From an uncultured Oscillospiraceae bacterium (lineage in GTDB: Bacteria > Bacillota > Clostridia > Oscillospirales > Ruminococcaceae): 64,000 nucleotides of DNA. Shown piece by piece: positions 42,696 to 50,425 of this stretch. The notes under the pieces are model-generated. The model made no database searches, was not told the origin of the DNA, and saw nothing but the letters and a program-made list of their open reading frames with translations. The position numbers and the translations under genes are program-made. Within the stretch, counting starts at the first letter, position 1. Every line of letters begins with the position of its first letter. The stretch covers positions 1 to 64,000 of the forward strand of contig CAJTZM010000009.1 of NCBI GenBank assembly GCA_910583935.1, given 5' to 3'.

Positions 42696-43472
42696 ATGGA
42701 GCTTGTCAAAATCACTCGCGACAATCTTTCGAAAGAACATATCTGCTGCGCCATTTCTAACGATAAGGACCTGCAGGTAGCGTCAAAGAAGGCCTGGCTG
42801 GAAAAGCGGCTGGACGAGGGGCTTGTTTTTTTAAAGGGAAATGTGCGCGGCAAATGTTTTATTGAGTACATCCCCGCCGAATATGCCTGGGCGCCGGTGG
42901 AGGCGGACGGGTTTATGTATATCGACTGCTTATGGGTATCCGGGCAGTTCAAAGGCCATGGATATTCCAGCCTTTTGCTGGACGAATGCGTAAGGGACAG
43001 TAAGGAAAAGGGGAAAAAGGGGCTGGTCTGCCTGTCTTCTAAAAAGAAGATGGGCTTTCTTTCCGACCCAAAATATATGCGGTATAAAGGGTTTTTGCCT
43101 GCCGACAAGTCGGACCCGTATTTCGAGCTTTTGTATCTGCCGTTTGACCCGGCTTGTGAAAAGCCCCGCTTCAAGGACGCGGTAAAAAGTCCGCATTTCG
43201 GCGGCGATGCCAAAGGATTTACCCTGTTTTACACCCATCAATGTCCTTTTACCGCCAAATATGTGCCGCTTTTAGAAAAGCTAGCCCGGGAAAAGGGCGC
43301 CGCGTTCCAAGCCGTTCACCTAAACACAAGAGAAGCGGCGCAGAACGCGCCGACTCCCTTTACTACCTTTTCCCTTTTTTATAAAGGACAATTTGTGACC
43401 CACGAAATCCTCTCCGAAAAGAAGTTTGAAAAGCTGTTGGCGGACCTGCCTGCCGAAGCGGTGTCTGTTTAG
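42696..43472 (+). CDS. YoaP-like acetyltransferase (GNAT plus YoaP domain)
   Basis: A 258-residue protein. An N-terminal GNAT domain (about 1-160; GQFKGHGYSSLLLDECV is the CoA loop) joins a C-terminal YoaP/thioredoxin-like part with THQCPFTAKYVPLLEKLA. The two-part structure is the same as Bacillus YoaP. The substrate is unknown. The ATG has GAGGAGAG upstream. Confidence 0.85.
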   Translation: MELVKITRDNLSKEHICCAISNDKDLQVASKKAWLEKRLDEGLVFLKGNVRGKCFIEYIPAEYAWAPVEADGFMYIDCLWVSGQFKGHGYSSLLLDECVRDSKEKGKKGLVCLSSKKKMGFLSDPKYMRYKGFLPADKSDPYFELLYLPFDPACEKPRFKDAVKSPHFGGDAKGFTLFYTHQCPFTAKYVPLLEKLAREKGAAFQAVHLNTREAAQNAPTPFTTFSLFYKGQFVTHEILSEKKFEKLLADLPAEAVSV

Positions 43473-43475
43473 AGG

Positions 43476-43522
43476 AAAAACTTTGAGGCGTCTTCCATAT
43501 GGAAGGCGCCTCAAAGTTTTTT
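43476..43522 (+). terminator. Terminator of the YoaP gene
   Basis: A long almost perfect palindrome: AAAAACTTTGAGGCG through CGCCTCAAAGTTTTTT with GTCTTCCATATGGAAGG inside. Confidence 0.9.
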
Positions 43523-43631
43523 GGGGATTCTGCCGTCAAAATCCAAAGCTCCCGATCCCTGTGGACCGTCGGTACTGTTTCATAGATTTTTTTGCACCCG
43601 GGCGCCAATTTTTCCAAACGCTTTACGCCTT

Positions 43632-44531
43632 TCAGGAGACCTCAAAAGGATTTGCCATCACGCCTTTGTACCAAACCGGAACGGGCTTTGTCATATGATC
43701 ATACCAGCGCAGCACATCCTTTGCCTGATTGATCATCACCTGAATTTCGCTTTCTCCAAAAGGAATCGCCCAAGGCAGCGAGGACAAAGTATTGCTGCTG
43801 ATATAAAGCGCGAGAAGCTCCCAAAACGCAATCGGCACATGGTTATCGAAGTATCCGTTCACCATGCCAGTTGCAAACAAAGGGGATGCCTGGGCGCACC
43901 ACACGATGCGATTAAACTCTTCCCACGGATCCCCAAAATCATTTCTGTTAAAATCAATGATGTAAAGCTGCTTGTCATTGCCGATCATCATGTTTCCGAT
44001 GTGATAATCTCCGTGCTGGTAGGTTCGGGGGCGGCCGCTGAGCAAATGTCTGTGGGCATGGATGTAATCCATGAAGGCCTGTCCGTTTTCGTATTTGATG
44101 GGACATGCTTCATACATCTTGATTTTGCGGTCTAATTTACGATTAAAATAGATCTCCCAATCCTCCATTCCCTTGGGGGCGGGGATTGTATGGATGCTCT
44201 TCAGTATTTTTCCCGCTTCAAACCCGTAAGCATATTGTTCTTCCTCTGTTTGACTCGGTATCGTTTCTTCTGCGTCCACACCGTCGATCCAGGTTTGAAT
44301 AGAATAAACCCCCTCGCAGGATCTGCCGAATTCCAAAGGTCTGCACATTGGCACCCCAAGAGCCGCCACCTGACACATCAGCTCATATTCGCTTTTCTTT
44401 CGATCGTACTGTTCAATCGGAGAAACACGAAGTAAAAACTTCTTTCCCTGCTCGTCAGTCACACAATATTTTTGATCTTCCGACCAGCCTTTATCGATGA
44501 GCCGCTTTGTAATAAACCGATGCTGCAGCAT
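43632..44531 (-). CDS. Phosphotransferase family protein (APH/choline-kinase fold)
   Basis: A 299-residue kinase-like protein. The catalytic loop YQHGDYHIGNMM and the metal motif YIIDFNRNDFGDPWEE are characteristic of aminoglycoside phosphotransferase-like enzymes. The N-terminal lobe has KKFLLRVSP with the ATP-binding lysine. Whether it modifies an antibiotic or a small metabolite is unknown. Start ATG 44531, with a GGAAGGA site close to it. Confidence 0.86.
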   Translation of the reverse strand: MLQHRFITKRLIDKGWSEDQKYCVTDEQGKKFLLRVSPIEQYDRKKSEYELMCQVAALGVPMCRPLEFGRSCEGVYSIQTWIDGVDAEETIPSQTEEEQYAYGFEAGKILKSIHTIPAPKGMEDWEIYFNRKLDRKIKMYEACPIKYENGQAFMDYIHAHRHLLSGRPRTYQHGDYHIGNMMIGNDKQLYIIDFNRNDFGDPWEEFNRIVWCAQASPLFATGMVNGYFDNHVPIAFWELLALYISSNTLSSLPWAIPFGESEIQVMINQAKDVLRWYDHMTKPVPVWYKGVMANPFEVS

Positions 44532-44621
44532 AGTCCTTCCGCCTTTCAAACCACTGTTTGCTTCTCAAAAATTCCAATCCCTTTAACGGATTTCCCTGCA
44601 TCCAATCCCTCTGACCGATTA

Positions 44622-44663
44622 CAAAAACGAAAAGGGAGACCGCCCTTTGGCGCAGTGTCTCCC
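44622..44663 (-). terminator. Terminator downstream of the cyclophilin gene
   Basis: GGGAGAC / GTCTCCC around a 16-base loop, with TTTTCGTTTTT on the minus strand. Confidence 0.7.
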
Positions 44664-44705
44664 TTCGGAATCCTCTTTTTTCTGCTTTGGCCGCCCGGGG
44701 ATGCG

Positions 44706-45224
44706 CTACAGCGTCTCCGGCTCGCCGACTTCCTCGCCAAAGGTCTCCACCGTGACCTTGGCCATCCGCTGATCCTCCAGCGGCTTGTCCGAAAGATTCC
44801 GCTTGACCGATACGATTCGGTCCGCCTCTTCAATGCCTTCAATCACCTTTCCGAAAGCCGCATAGCTGCCGTCTAAATGGGGCGCGTCGTCCACCATGAT
44901 AAAGAACTGGCTGCCCGCGCTGTCCGGCCGGGAGGACCGGGCCATGGAAATAACGCCCTTGGTGTGCTTTAAATCGTTGGAAAACCCGTTGGCCGCAAAC
45001 TCCCCTTTGATGCTGTAGCCGGGACCGCCGGTTCCGACCCCATCAGGGTCCCCACCCTGGATCATAAAGCCGGGGATCACCCGGTGGAAGATCACGCCGT
45101 CATAGAATCCCCTTTTCACAAGGGAGACAAAATTTTTCACCGTATTCGGCGCGATTTCCGGGTACAGCTCCACCTTCATCTGACTGCCGTTTTCCATCTG
45201 GATGGTTACAATTGGGTTTTTCAT
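44706..45224 (-). CDS. Peptidyl-prolyl cis-trans isomerase, cyclophilin type
   Basis: A 172-residue cytoplasmic folding helper. The active-site motif FHRVIPGFMIQGGDPDGVGTGGPGY (split by this note as FHRVIPGFMIQGGD and GTGGPGY) and SQFFIMVDDAPHLDG are typical. AAGGAGG precedes the start at 45224. It is followed closely upstream by an acetyltransferase gene on the same strand. Confidence 0.95.
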   Translation of the reverse strand: MKNPIVTIQMENGSQMKVELYPEIAPNTVKNFVSLVKRGFYDGVIFHRVIPGFMIQGGDPDGVGTGGPGYSIKGEFAANGFSNDLKHTKGVISMARSSRPDSAGSQFFIMVDDAPHLDGSYAAFGKVIEGIEEADRIVSVKRNLSDKPLEDQRMAKVTVETFGEEVGEPETL

Positions 45225-45250
45225 GGGCAAATTCCTCCTTTGTCCTATTT

Positions 45251-45712
45251 CTACAGTATTTTTTCCATGACGAAATTGATAAATACCTGGCCGCGCAGGG
45301 GCTTTTCCTGCTTTTTCACCACCCGGTACCCCCAGTGCGCAAAAAAAGGCCGGGCGGTGACCGACGCTTCGGTATAAACGCGCCGGCAGCCCTGCTGCCG
45401 CGCCGATTGCTCCAGCTGACGCAGAATCGCGGAGGCAACCCCTTGGCGCAGAAAATCCTTCTGCACATACAGCCGGTCCAGATAGCCGTTCTCCCCTAGA
45501 TCGCCAAAGCCGGCGATTCTGCCGCCGCTCCATGCGACCCAGGTTTCGTGCGCTGCCAGCGAAGCCTCCCAGCGGGCCTGGTCCATCTCCTGGGGGGCCC
45601 AAGCGTCCACCTGGCCCTGGGAATAATCCGCCCGGTTGACCTGGTGGACTGTATCGTAAAACAGCCGGTAAATTTCCGGCAGATCCGTCGGATCGTATCT
45701 GCGAAGCTCCAT
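45251..45712 (-). CDS. GNAT family N-acetyltransferase
   Basis: A 153-residue acetyltransferase. YDPTDLPEIYRLFYDTVH opens it, and RLYVQKDFLRQGVASAILRQLE is the acetyl-CoA loop. The C-terminal half has ASVTARPFFAHWGYRVV. The substrate is unknown. It lies 26 bases upstream of the cyclophilin gene on the same strand, suggesting one transcript. Confidence 0.9.
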   Translation of the reverse strand: MELRRYDPTDLPEIYRLFYDTVHQVNRADYSQGQVDAWAPQEMDQARWEASLAAHETWVAWSGGRIAGFGDLGENGYLDRLYVQKDFLRQGVASAILRQLEQSARQQGCRRVYTEASVTARPFFAHWGYRVVKKQEKPLRGQVFINFVMEKIL

Positions 45713-45843
45713 CGCCTGCCTCCTTTGCGCAAAGCGCCATCAACCGGCGCATAGCGGCCCTTTCATAGATTGGATAGATCGATTATAGCACATTCCGCTA
45801 TTTTATGGTAGAATCAAAACAAATATTTTTCAGGAGGCAAGCG

Positions 45844-46341
45844 ATGAACCTTTCCATTCAAAAAGCAGTGCTTTCGAACGCCGCCGCCCTCACAGCGCTG
45901 TTAAACGAGACAGTGGCAGATCTGCACCGGCGGGGGATCCGCCAATGGGAAAGCCCCTGGGATTCGGAGGAAATTTGCAGGGAAATCGGCCAAGGACGGG
46001 TCTGGGCCGCCTGGGGCGGCGGCACCTTGGCTGGGACCTTCTCGCTGAAACCCCTGGAATCCGCCGGCTGGCTGCCCGACAGCGCGAAGCCCGGCGGCCA
46101 ATGGTATCTGTACCGTGTGGCGATGCATCCATCCCGTCAGGGCAAAGGGGAGGGCCGGACGCTGGTCCAGTTTGCCTGCCAGCTGGCCGAAGCGGCAAAA
46201 AAGGACCTGTATCTGGACTGTTGGGCGGGAAACGATGCCCTGCGTCGTTTCTACACTTCGGCAGGATTCGATACAATTGGTATATTTCCAGAAGAAAATT
46301 ACAAAATTTCTGTTTTTATGCGGTCTCATGTCCGATCATAG
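45844..46341 (+). CDS. GNAT family N-acetyltransferase
   Basis: A 165-residue acetyltransferase with the CoA loop VAMHPSRQGKGEGRTLVQFA and the late CWAGNDALRRFYTSAGFDTIG. The substrate is unknown. Ribosome site CAGGAGG eight bases before the ATG at 45844. It diverges from the acetyltransferase at 45251. Confidence 0.9.
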   Translation: MNLSIQKAVLSNAAALTALLNETVADLHRRGIRQWESPWDSEEICREIGQGRVWAAWGGGTLAGTFSLKPLESAGWLPDSAKPGGQWYLYRVAMHPSRQGKGEGRTLVQFACQLAEAAKKDLYLDCWAGNDALRRFYTSAGFDTIGIFPEENYKISVFMRSHVRS

Positions 46342-46415
46342 GCCGCCGCTTAAAAAAATCCGCCGTCTATTTTATCGTTTGGCCTTATAAAAAACGGAAA
46401 ACTTTCATTTTCCCC

Positions 46416-46444
46416 TTGCTTTTTTCCAGTCTTCGGTCTATAAT
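46416..46444 (+). promoter_or_regulatory. Promoter of aspA
   Basis: TTGCTT (46416-46421), a 17-base spacer and TATAAT (46439-46444). The predicted leader is about 140 bases. Confidence 0.72.
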
Positions 46445-46450
46445 CTGTAA

Positions 46451-46589
46451 AAGATGCAGGAATTGCGTCTTTTAGCTCTTGAATCTGAGATGTAAGGGTC
46501 CTGCCTACAGGACGGGCTTCTATCGCATATGGCAAGGAAGCCGTCCTCTGCCAGCAAGTAAGACATCTGTTTTTGTGGGAGGAAAAATC
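46451..46589 (+). promoter_or_regulatory. Structured leader of aspA, riboswitch-like
   Basis: A hairpin AGGACGGGCTTC / GAAGCCGTCCT (46509-46520 with 46537-46547) has in its loop TGGCA (46530-46534), which can pair with TGCCA (46549-46553) just past the stem, an H-type pseudoknot. A competing hairpin GTCCTG / CAGGAC (46498-46513) uses the same AGGAC. A closing stem AGATGT / ACATCT (46488-46493 with 46563-46568) surrounds both. No known riboswitch class was recognised. No terminator is seen. Confidence 0.45.
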
Positions 46590-47960
46590 ATGCGTGTGGA
46601 AACCGATTTAATCGGAAGCAAGGAAATTGAAAAGGACGCGTATTACGGCCTGCAGACGATGCGCGCCTATGAAAACTTCAACATCACCGGCCGGCGGGCG
46701 CATCCGGAGTTTATCCGTTCCCTGGCCGCAGTGAAAAAAGCGGCGGCTATCACCAACTGTCAGACCGGTGAGCTGTCCGAGCGGATTAAGGACGCAATTG
46801 TGCAGGCCTGCGACGAAATCCTGGCGGGCAAAATGCACGACGCCTTTATCACCGACTCGATTCAGGGCGGCGCCGGAACCTCCTTTAACATGAACGCCAA
46901 CGAGGTAATCGCCAATCGGGCCATTGAAATTTTAGGCGGCGAAAAAGGGGACTACAGCATTGTCCATCCCAACGACCATGTTAATATGTCCCAATCCACC
47001 AACGATGTAATCCCCACCGCAGGTAAAATCACCGCCATTAAGCTTTTGCAGGGGGCAAACTTTCAGCTGACCCGGCTGATCGGCGCACTGCGAAAAAAGG
47101 AAAAGGAATTTGATCACATCCTCAAGATGGGGCGCACCCAGATGCAGGATGCGGTACCGATTCGGCTGGGCCAGGAATTCGGCGCCTATCGGGCGGTGGT
47201 GGAACGGGATTTGGGTCGTATGACCCATATCACCGACGAGCTGATGTATGTCAACATGGGCGGCACCGCCATCGGCACCTGCATCAATGCCGACGAAAGC
47301 TATGTCAGCGCCATCGTGTCCAATCTGTCCACCGTCACCGGGCTGGATCTGCGCCAGGCGAAAAATCTGATTGATTCCACCCAGAACCTGGACTGCTTTG
47401 TCACCGCCTCCGCCACTATGAAGACCTGCGCGGTAAACCTGTCGAAAATCTCCAACGATCTGCGGATGATGTCCTCCGGCCCCCGTACCGGTTTTCATGA
47501 AATCAATCTGCCGCCCAAGCAGAACGGCTCCTCGATTATGCCCGGCAAGGTAAACCCGGTTATCCCCGAGGTAATGAGCCAGGTGGCTTTCAATATCATC
47601 GGCAACGACGTAACCGTTACCATGGCAGCAGAGGCAGGGCAGCTGGAGCTCAACGCCTTTGAGCCGGTGATTTTCTACAAGCTGTTCGAATCCATTAACA
47701 CCCTCACCGGCGGGATCCAAACCTTTACCGACAACTGTATCTGCGACATCACCGCCAACGAGGCCCACTGTAAGGAGCTGGTGGACCACAGTGTAGGCAT
47801 TATCACCGCCATCTGCCCGCGGGTGGGCTATTCGGTGGCGGCGGATATCGCCAAGACGGCCATCCGCACCGGGGAGTCGGTTAAGGATGTGCTGCTGGGC
47901 CGCAATCTGCTGACCGAAGAGGAAATCAATAAGCTGTTGGATCCCTATGCCATGACCTGA
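46590..47960 (+). CDS. aspA: Aspartate ammonia-lyase
   Basis: A 456-residue cytoplasmic tetrameric enzyme that splits aspartate to fumarate and ammonia. The signature GSSIMPGKVNPVIPE is at the normal place, and YGLQTMRAYENF near the N terminus and HPNDHVNMSQSTND in the middle are as in AspA. GGGAGG lies eight bases before the ATG. It is monocistronic, with its own structured leader and terminator. It would link aspartate use to fumarate respiration. Confidence 0.96.
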   Translation: MRVETDLIGSKEIEKDAYYGLQTMRAYENFNITGRRAHPEFIRSLAAVKKAAAITNCQTGELSERIKDAIVQACDEILAGKMHDAFITDSIQGGAGTSFNMNANEVIANRAIEILGGEKGDYSIVHPNDHVNMSQSTNDVIPTAGKITAIKLLQGANFQLTRLIGALRKKEKEFDHILKMGRTQMQDAVPIRLGQEFGAYRAVVERDLGRMTHITDELMYVNMGGTAIGTCINADESYVSAIVSNLSTVTGLDLRQAKNLIDSTQNLDCFVTASATMKTCAVNLSKISNDLRMMSSGPRTGFHEINLPPKQNGSSIMPGKVNPVIPEVMSQVAFNIIGNDVTVTMAAEAGQLELNAFEPVIFYKLFESINTLTGGIQTFTDNCICDITANEAHCKELVDHSVGIITAICPRVGYSVAADIAKTAIRTGESVKDVLLGRNLLTEEEINKLLDPYAMT

Positions 47961-47973
47961 TTCGCTTTCTACA

Positions 47974-48013
47974 TAAAAAAGACAGCCGCTCTTTTGAACG
48001 GCCGTCTTTTTTT
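47974..48013 (+). terminator. Terminator of aspA
   Basis: AAAGACAGCCG / CGGCCGTCTTT around an 11-base loop, with A-run and T-run; it serves the convergent permease gene too. Confidence 0.85.
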
Positions 48014-48029
48014 ATATTCCTGTTTTTAA

Positions 48030-49451
48030 TTACACCACCAGGAAGAATTTCACCAGGAACAAAGCGGAAATGATGTAGGTTACAACCGACACATCCTTGG
48101 CCTTGCCGGTGAACACCTTAATGACCGTATAGGCAATCAGGCCTAAGCCAATACCGTGCCCAATGGAGCCGGAAATCGGCATGGAAATCAGCATCAGCGC
48201 AACTGGGACAATTTCGGTCAGATCATCAAAATGTACGTTTTTCAAGCCGCTGAGCATCAAAACGCCTACGTAGATCAACGCGGCGGAGGTGGCGGCGGCA
48301 GGAATAATCGCGGCAACCGGCGCAATAAACATGCAGGCTAAAAAGAGTACGCCGGTGGTCAGCGCAGTCAGACCCGTGCGTCCGCCCGCCTCAACACCGG
48401 AGGCCGACTCCACAAAGGTGGTGACGGTAGAGGTACCAGTGGCGGCGCCGGCGATGGTCCCGACCGCGTCGGCAATCAGCGCCTCTTTCATCTTGGGCAT
48501 TTTTCCCTCTTTATCCAGCATTCCCGCGCGGGAAGCGGTTCCCACAAAGGTGCCGATGGTATCGAACATGTCGATCATGCAGAAGGTGATGATCAGGGTG
48601 ATGACCGTAAACCAACCGATGGAAAAGAAGGTTCCGAAATCAAATTTAAACAGGGTCGTTGCCGCCATGTCGGCAAAGGGCGGCACAAAGGAAGCGCCCG
48701 CCAGCGAGGCAAACGGGTTGTTGCCCAAAAAGATCGCCTCTCCCGCCCAATAGATCACGCAGGAAACGAGCATCCCCAAAAGCACCGCGCCTTTCACGCC
48801 CAGCTTTGCCAGAACGCAGATGGCAAACAGCCCGACAAACATAGTCACGACGGTCAGGACCATTTCGGGGTAAGCGTCGCCCATGCTGCCCTTGATGACC
48901 GAGGGGGTCAACGCGCCGAAAAAGTCGCGCATCACATAAAACGGGCCGCCGTCCGCCGAGTAGATGCCCACGTTAGAGCCTAAGCCGATATTCATCAGCA
49001 TCAGCCCAATACCAGGGGCAATCCCCATCCGCACGCCCAGGGGGATCGAATCCACAATCTTTTCGCGGATGTTTAACAGCGACAGGATCAGGAAAAGAAT
49101 TCCCTCAATAAGAATAATGCACAACGCCGCCTGGAAGGATTGCAGGTAGGAAACCCCGGCAAGCCCCGCGATGTTGGCGACCACAATCGCAAAGAAGCTG
49201 TTGAGCCCCATGCCGGGCGCCAGCGCAAAAGGCTTATTGGCCAGAAACGCCATGACGAACATCGCCACAGCCGAGGCGATACAGGTGGCCAGAAACACGC
49301 CGTTCCACAGCTGACTGCCAACGTCAAAGCCGGTAAGCAGATTGGGGTTTAGGGCGATGATATAGGCCATCGTCATGAATGTGGTCAAGCCGGCCAGGAG
49401 CTCGGTCTTGACATTCGTACCGTTTTCCTTCAGCTTAAAAAATTTCTCCAT
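48030..49451 (-). CDS. NCS2 family purine permease (AzgA-like)
   Basis: A 473-residue membrane transporter for nucleobases. About 14 helices; conserved parts are MTMAYIIALNPNLL, APGMGLNSFFA, GTSTVTTFVESASGVEAGG and DMFDTIGTF, as in the AzgA/PbuG/PbuO group that takes up adenine, guanine or hypoxanthine. No purine riboswitch was recognised upstream; only a hairpin AGTGG / CCACT lies in the leader. It is convergent with aspA. Confidence 0.93.
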   Translation of the reverse strand: MEKFFKLKENGTNVKTELLAGLTTFMTMAYIIALNPNLLTGFDVGSQLWNGVFLATCIASAVAMFVMAFLANKPFALAPGMGLNSFFAIVVANIAGLAGVSYLQSFQAALCIILIEGILFLILSLLNIREKIVDSIPLGVRMGIAPGIGLMLMNIGLGSNVGIYSADGGPFYVMRDFFGALTPSVIKGSMGDAYPEMVLTVVTMFVGLFAICVLAKLGVKGAVLLGMLVSCVIYWAGEAIFLGNNPFASLAGASFVPPFADMAATTLFKFDFGTFFSIGWFTVITLIITFCMIDMFDTIGTFVGTASRAGMLDKEGKMPKMKEALIADAVGTIAGAATGTSTVTTFVESASGVEAGGRTGLTALTTGVLFLACMFIAPVAAIIPAAATSAALIYVGVLMLSGLKNVHFDDLTEIVPVALMLISMPISGSIGHGIGLGLIAYTVIKVFTGKAKDVSVVTYIISALFLVKFFLVV

Positions 49452-49615
49452 TCTTTTTCTCCTTCTTCAAAAATTCCTAGTGGAAAGAACACCACTGCCT
49501 GATATTGTAACAAAAACTGACAAAATTTCCTATAGCGAATTTATACAAACTTAACAGTACTTTTCTGCACAGTGAAAAAAAGGAGCCGTTTTTATCTAGA
49601 ATTCAGCGCATAAAG

Positions 49616-49654
49616 GGGCGCCTGTCCCTTTTGCGCATAAAAGGACAGGCGCCC
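49616..49654 (-). terminator. Strong hairpin downstream of the PII-like gene
   Basis: GGGGCGCCTGTCC / GGACAGGCGCCC, a 12-bp stem with a 14-base loop, followed on the minus strand only by CTTTAT. It may terminate weakly. Confidence 0.6.
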
Positions 49655-49672
49655 AGGGTAAAACCCCGCGTT

Positions 49673-50425
49673 TTAAGAAGGAATGCCGGGTTCCTCCGGT
49701 TCCTCCGGTTCCTTCGCCGGATCGGGCATTCGAAGACCCAAAGCCTCATCTACCGGCAGAGAAAATACAATTGCGTGCTCACCGCTTTTTTCCAGGATCC
49801 GGCTGCAGATGGACTGCATGACCGTTTTCTTCATCGACAACGGGACGATGGTGAAAACCACCTCTTTTTCCGGCTGGATGGTAATATGAAAAAAACGGCT
49901 GGCCTCTTCGGCACCTGCCGCGCGGGCGCGGACCATCGTCCCGCCCCGGGCGCCTGCCGCTCGAGTTGCATCTACAACCAGGTCCGATTCCCCATGGGGG
50001 ATAACGGCGGCAATTAAGGCGAATTGTCTATTTTCCGGCATGGCGGGTACAGCCTCCTTCTGCATCATGGTTTGTACGCTGTTTTGTGGGTCGGCATGGC
50101 GGCTTACCGCCGCGCTGATGCTGTCCAGCGAAAGGGTAAACGCAATCCCCTTGCCCGGAGCCGAAAGCGCCAGGCGTTCCCCCAGCGCCCATAAAAACCT
50201 TTTTTCCAGCGGCTGAGGAATCAGGCTCATGACAATATCCTTCTCCGGCTCGTCCAGACCCAGATAGTCCATCACCTCAGAACTGGCGGTACCCTTTCCA
50301 AGGCTGATCATGTGGATGCTTTTATGGATTTGGTTCAGCGTTTCCACCGCCGCCTCCCCTCTGCCCCGGTCCACAATGGTAATCAGCCATTTTACCGGGA
50401 ATCGGCCCATTTTCTGTTCAGACAT
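49673..50425 (-). CDS. PII-like protein with two tandem domains
   Basis: A 250-residue protein with two related ferredoxin-like units. The first starts KWLITIVDRGRGEAAVETL (about 12-30) and the second NRQFALIAAVIPHGESDLVV and ATRAAGARGGTMV (about 130-165). The T-loop-like region (ISLGKGTASSEVM in unit one and GTMVRARAAGA in unit two) and the acidic Pro/Glu tail are present. PII-like proteins sense metabolites and block a partner. Its gene overlaps by eight bases with that of a DUF1538 transporter, the probable partner. The start has AGGAGG nine bases away. Confidence 0.8.
   Translation of the reverse strand: MSEQKMGRFPVKWLITIVDRGRGEAAVETLNQIHKSIHMISLGKGTASSEVMDYLGLDEPEKDIVMSLIPQPLEKRFLWALGERLALSAPGKGIAFTLSLDSISAAVSRHADPQNSVQTMMQKEAVPAMPENRQFALIAAVIPHGESDLVVDATRAAGARGGTMVRARAAGAEEASRFFHITIQPEKEVVFTIVPLSMKKTVMQSICSRILEKSGEHAIVFSLPVDEALGLRMPDPAKEPEEPEEPGIPS

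Noticed and set aside
44706..45752. A 348-codon reading of the cyclophilin gene with a long N-terminal extension
   Set aside because: The extension is the antisense/other-frame shadow of the acetyltransferase gene at 45251-45712; the ATG at 45224 has a strong ribosome site and gives the normal cyclophilin.
48289..48753. Antisense frames inside the permease gene and similar ones inside other GC-rich genes
   Set aside because: They are shadows caused by high GC at third codon positions; the sense genes have clear domains.
49452..49615. Purine riboswitch before the NCS2 permease
   Set aside because: The conserved loop and junction bases of purine riboswitches are missing; only a short AGTGG/CCACT hairpin is present.
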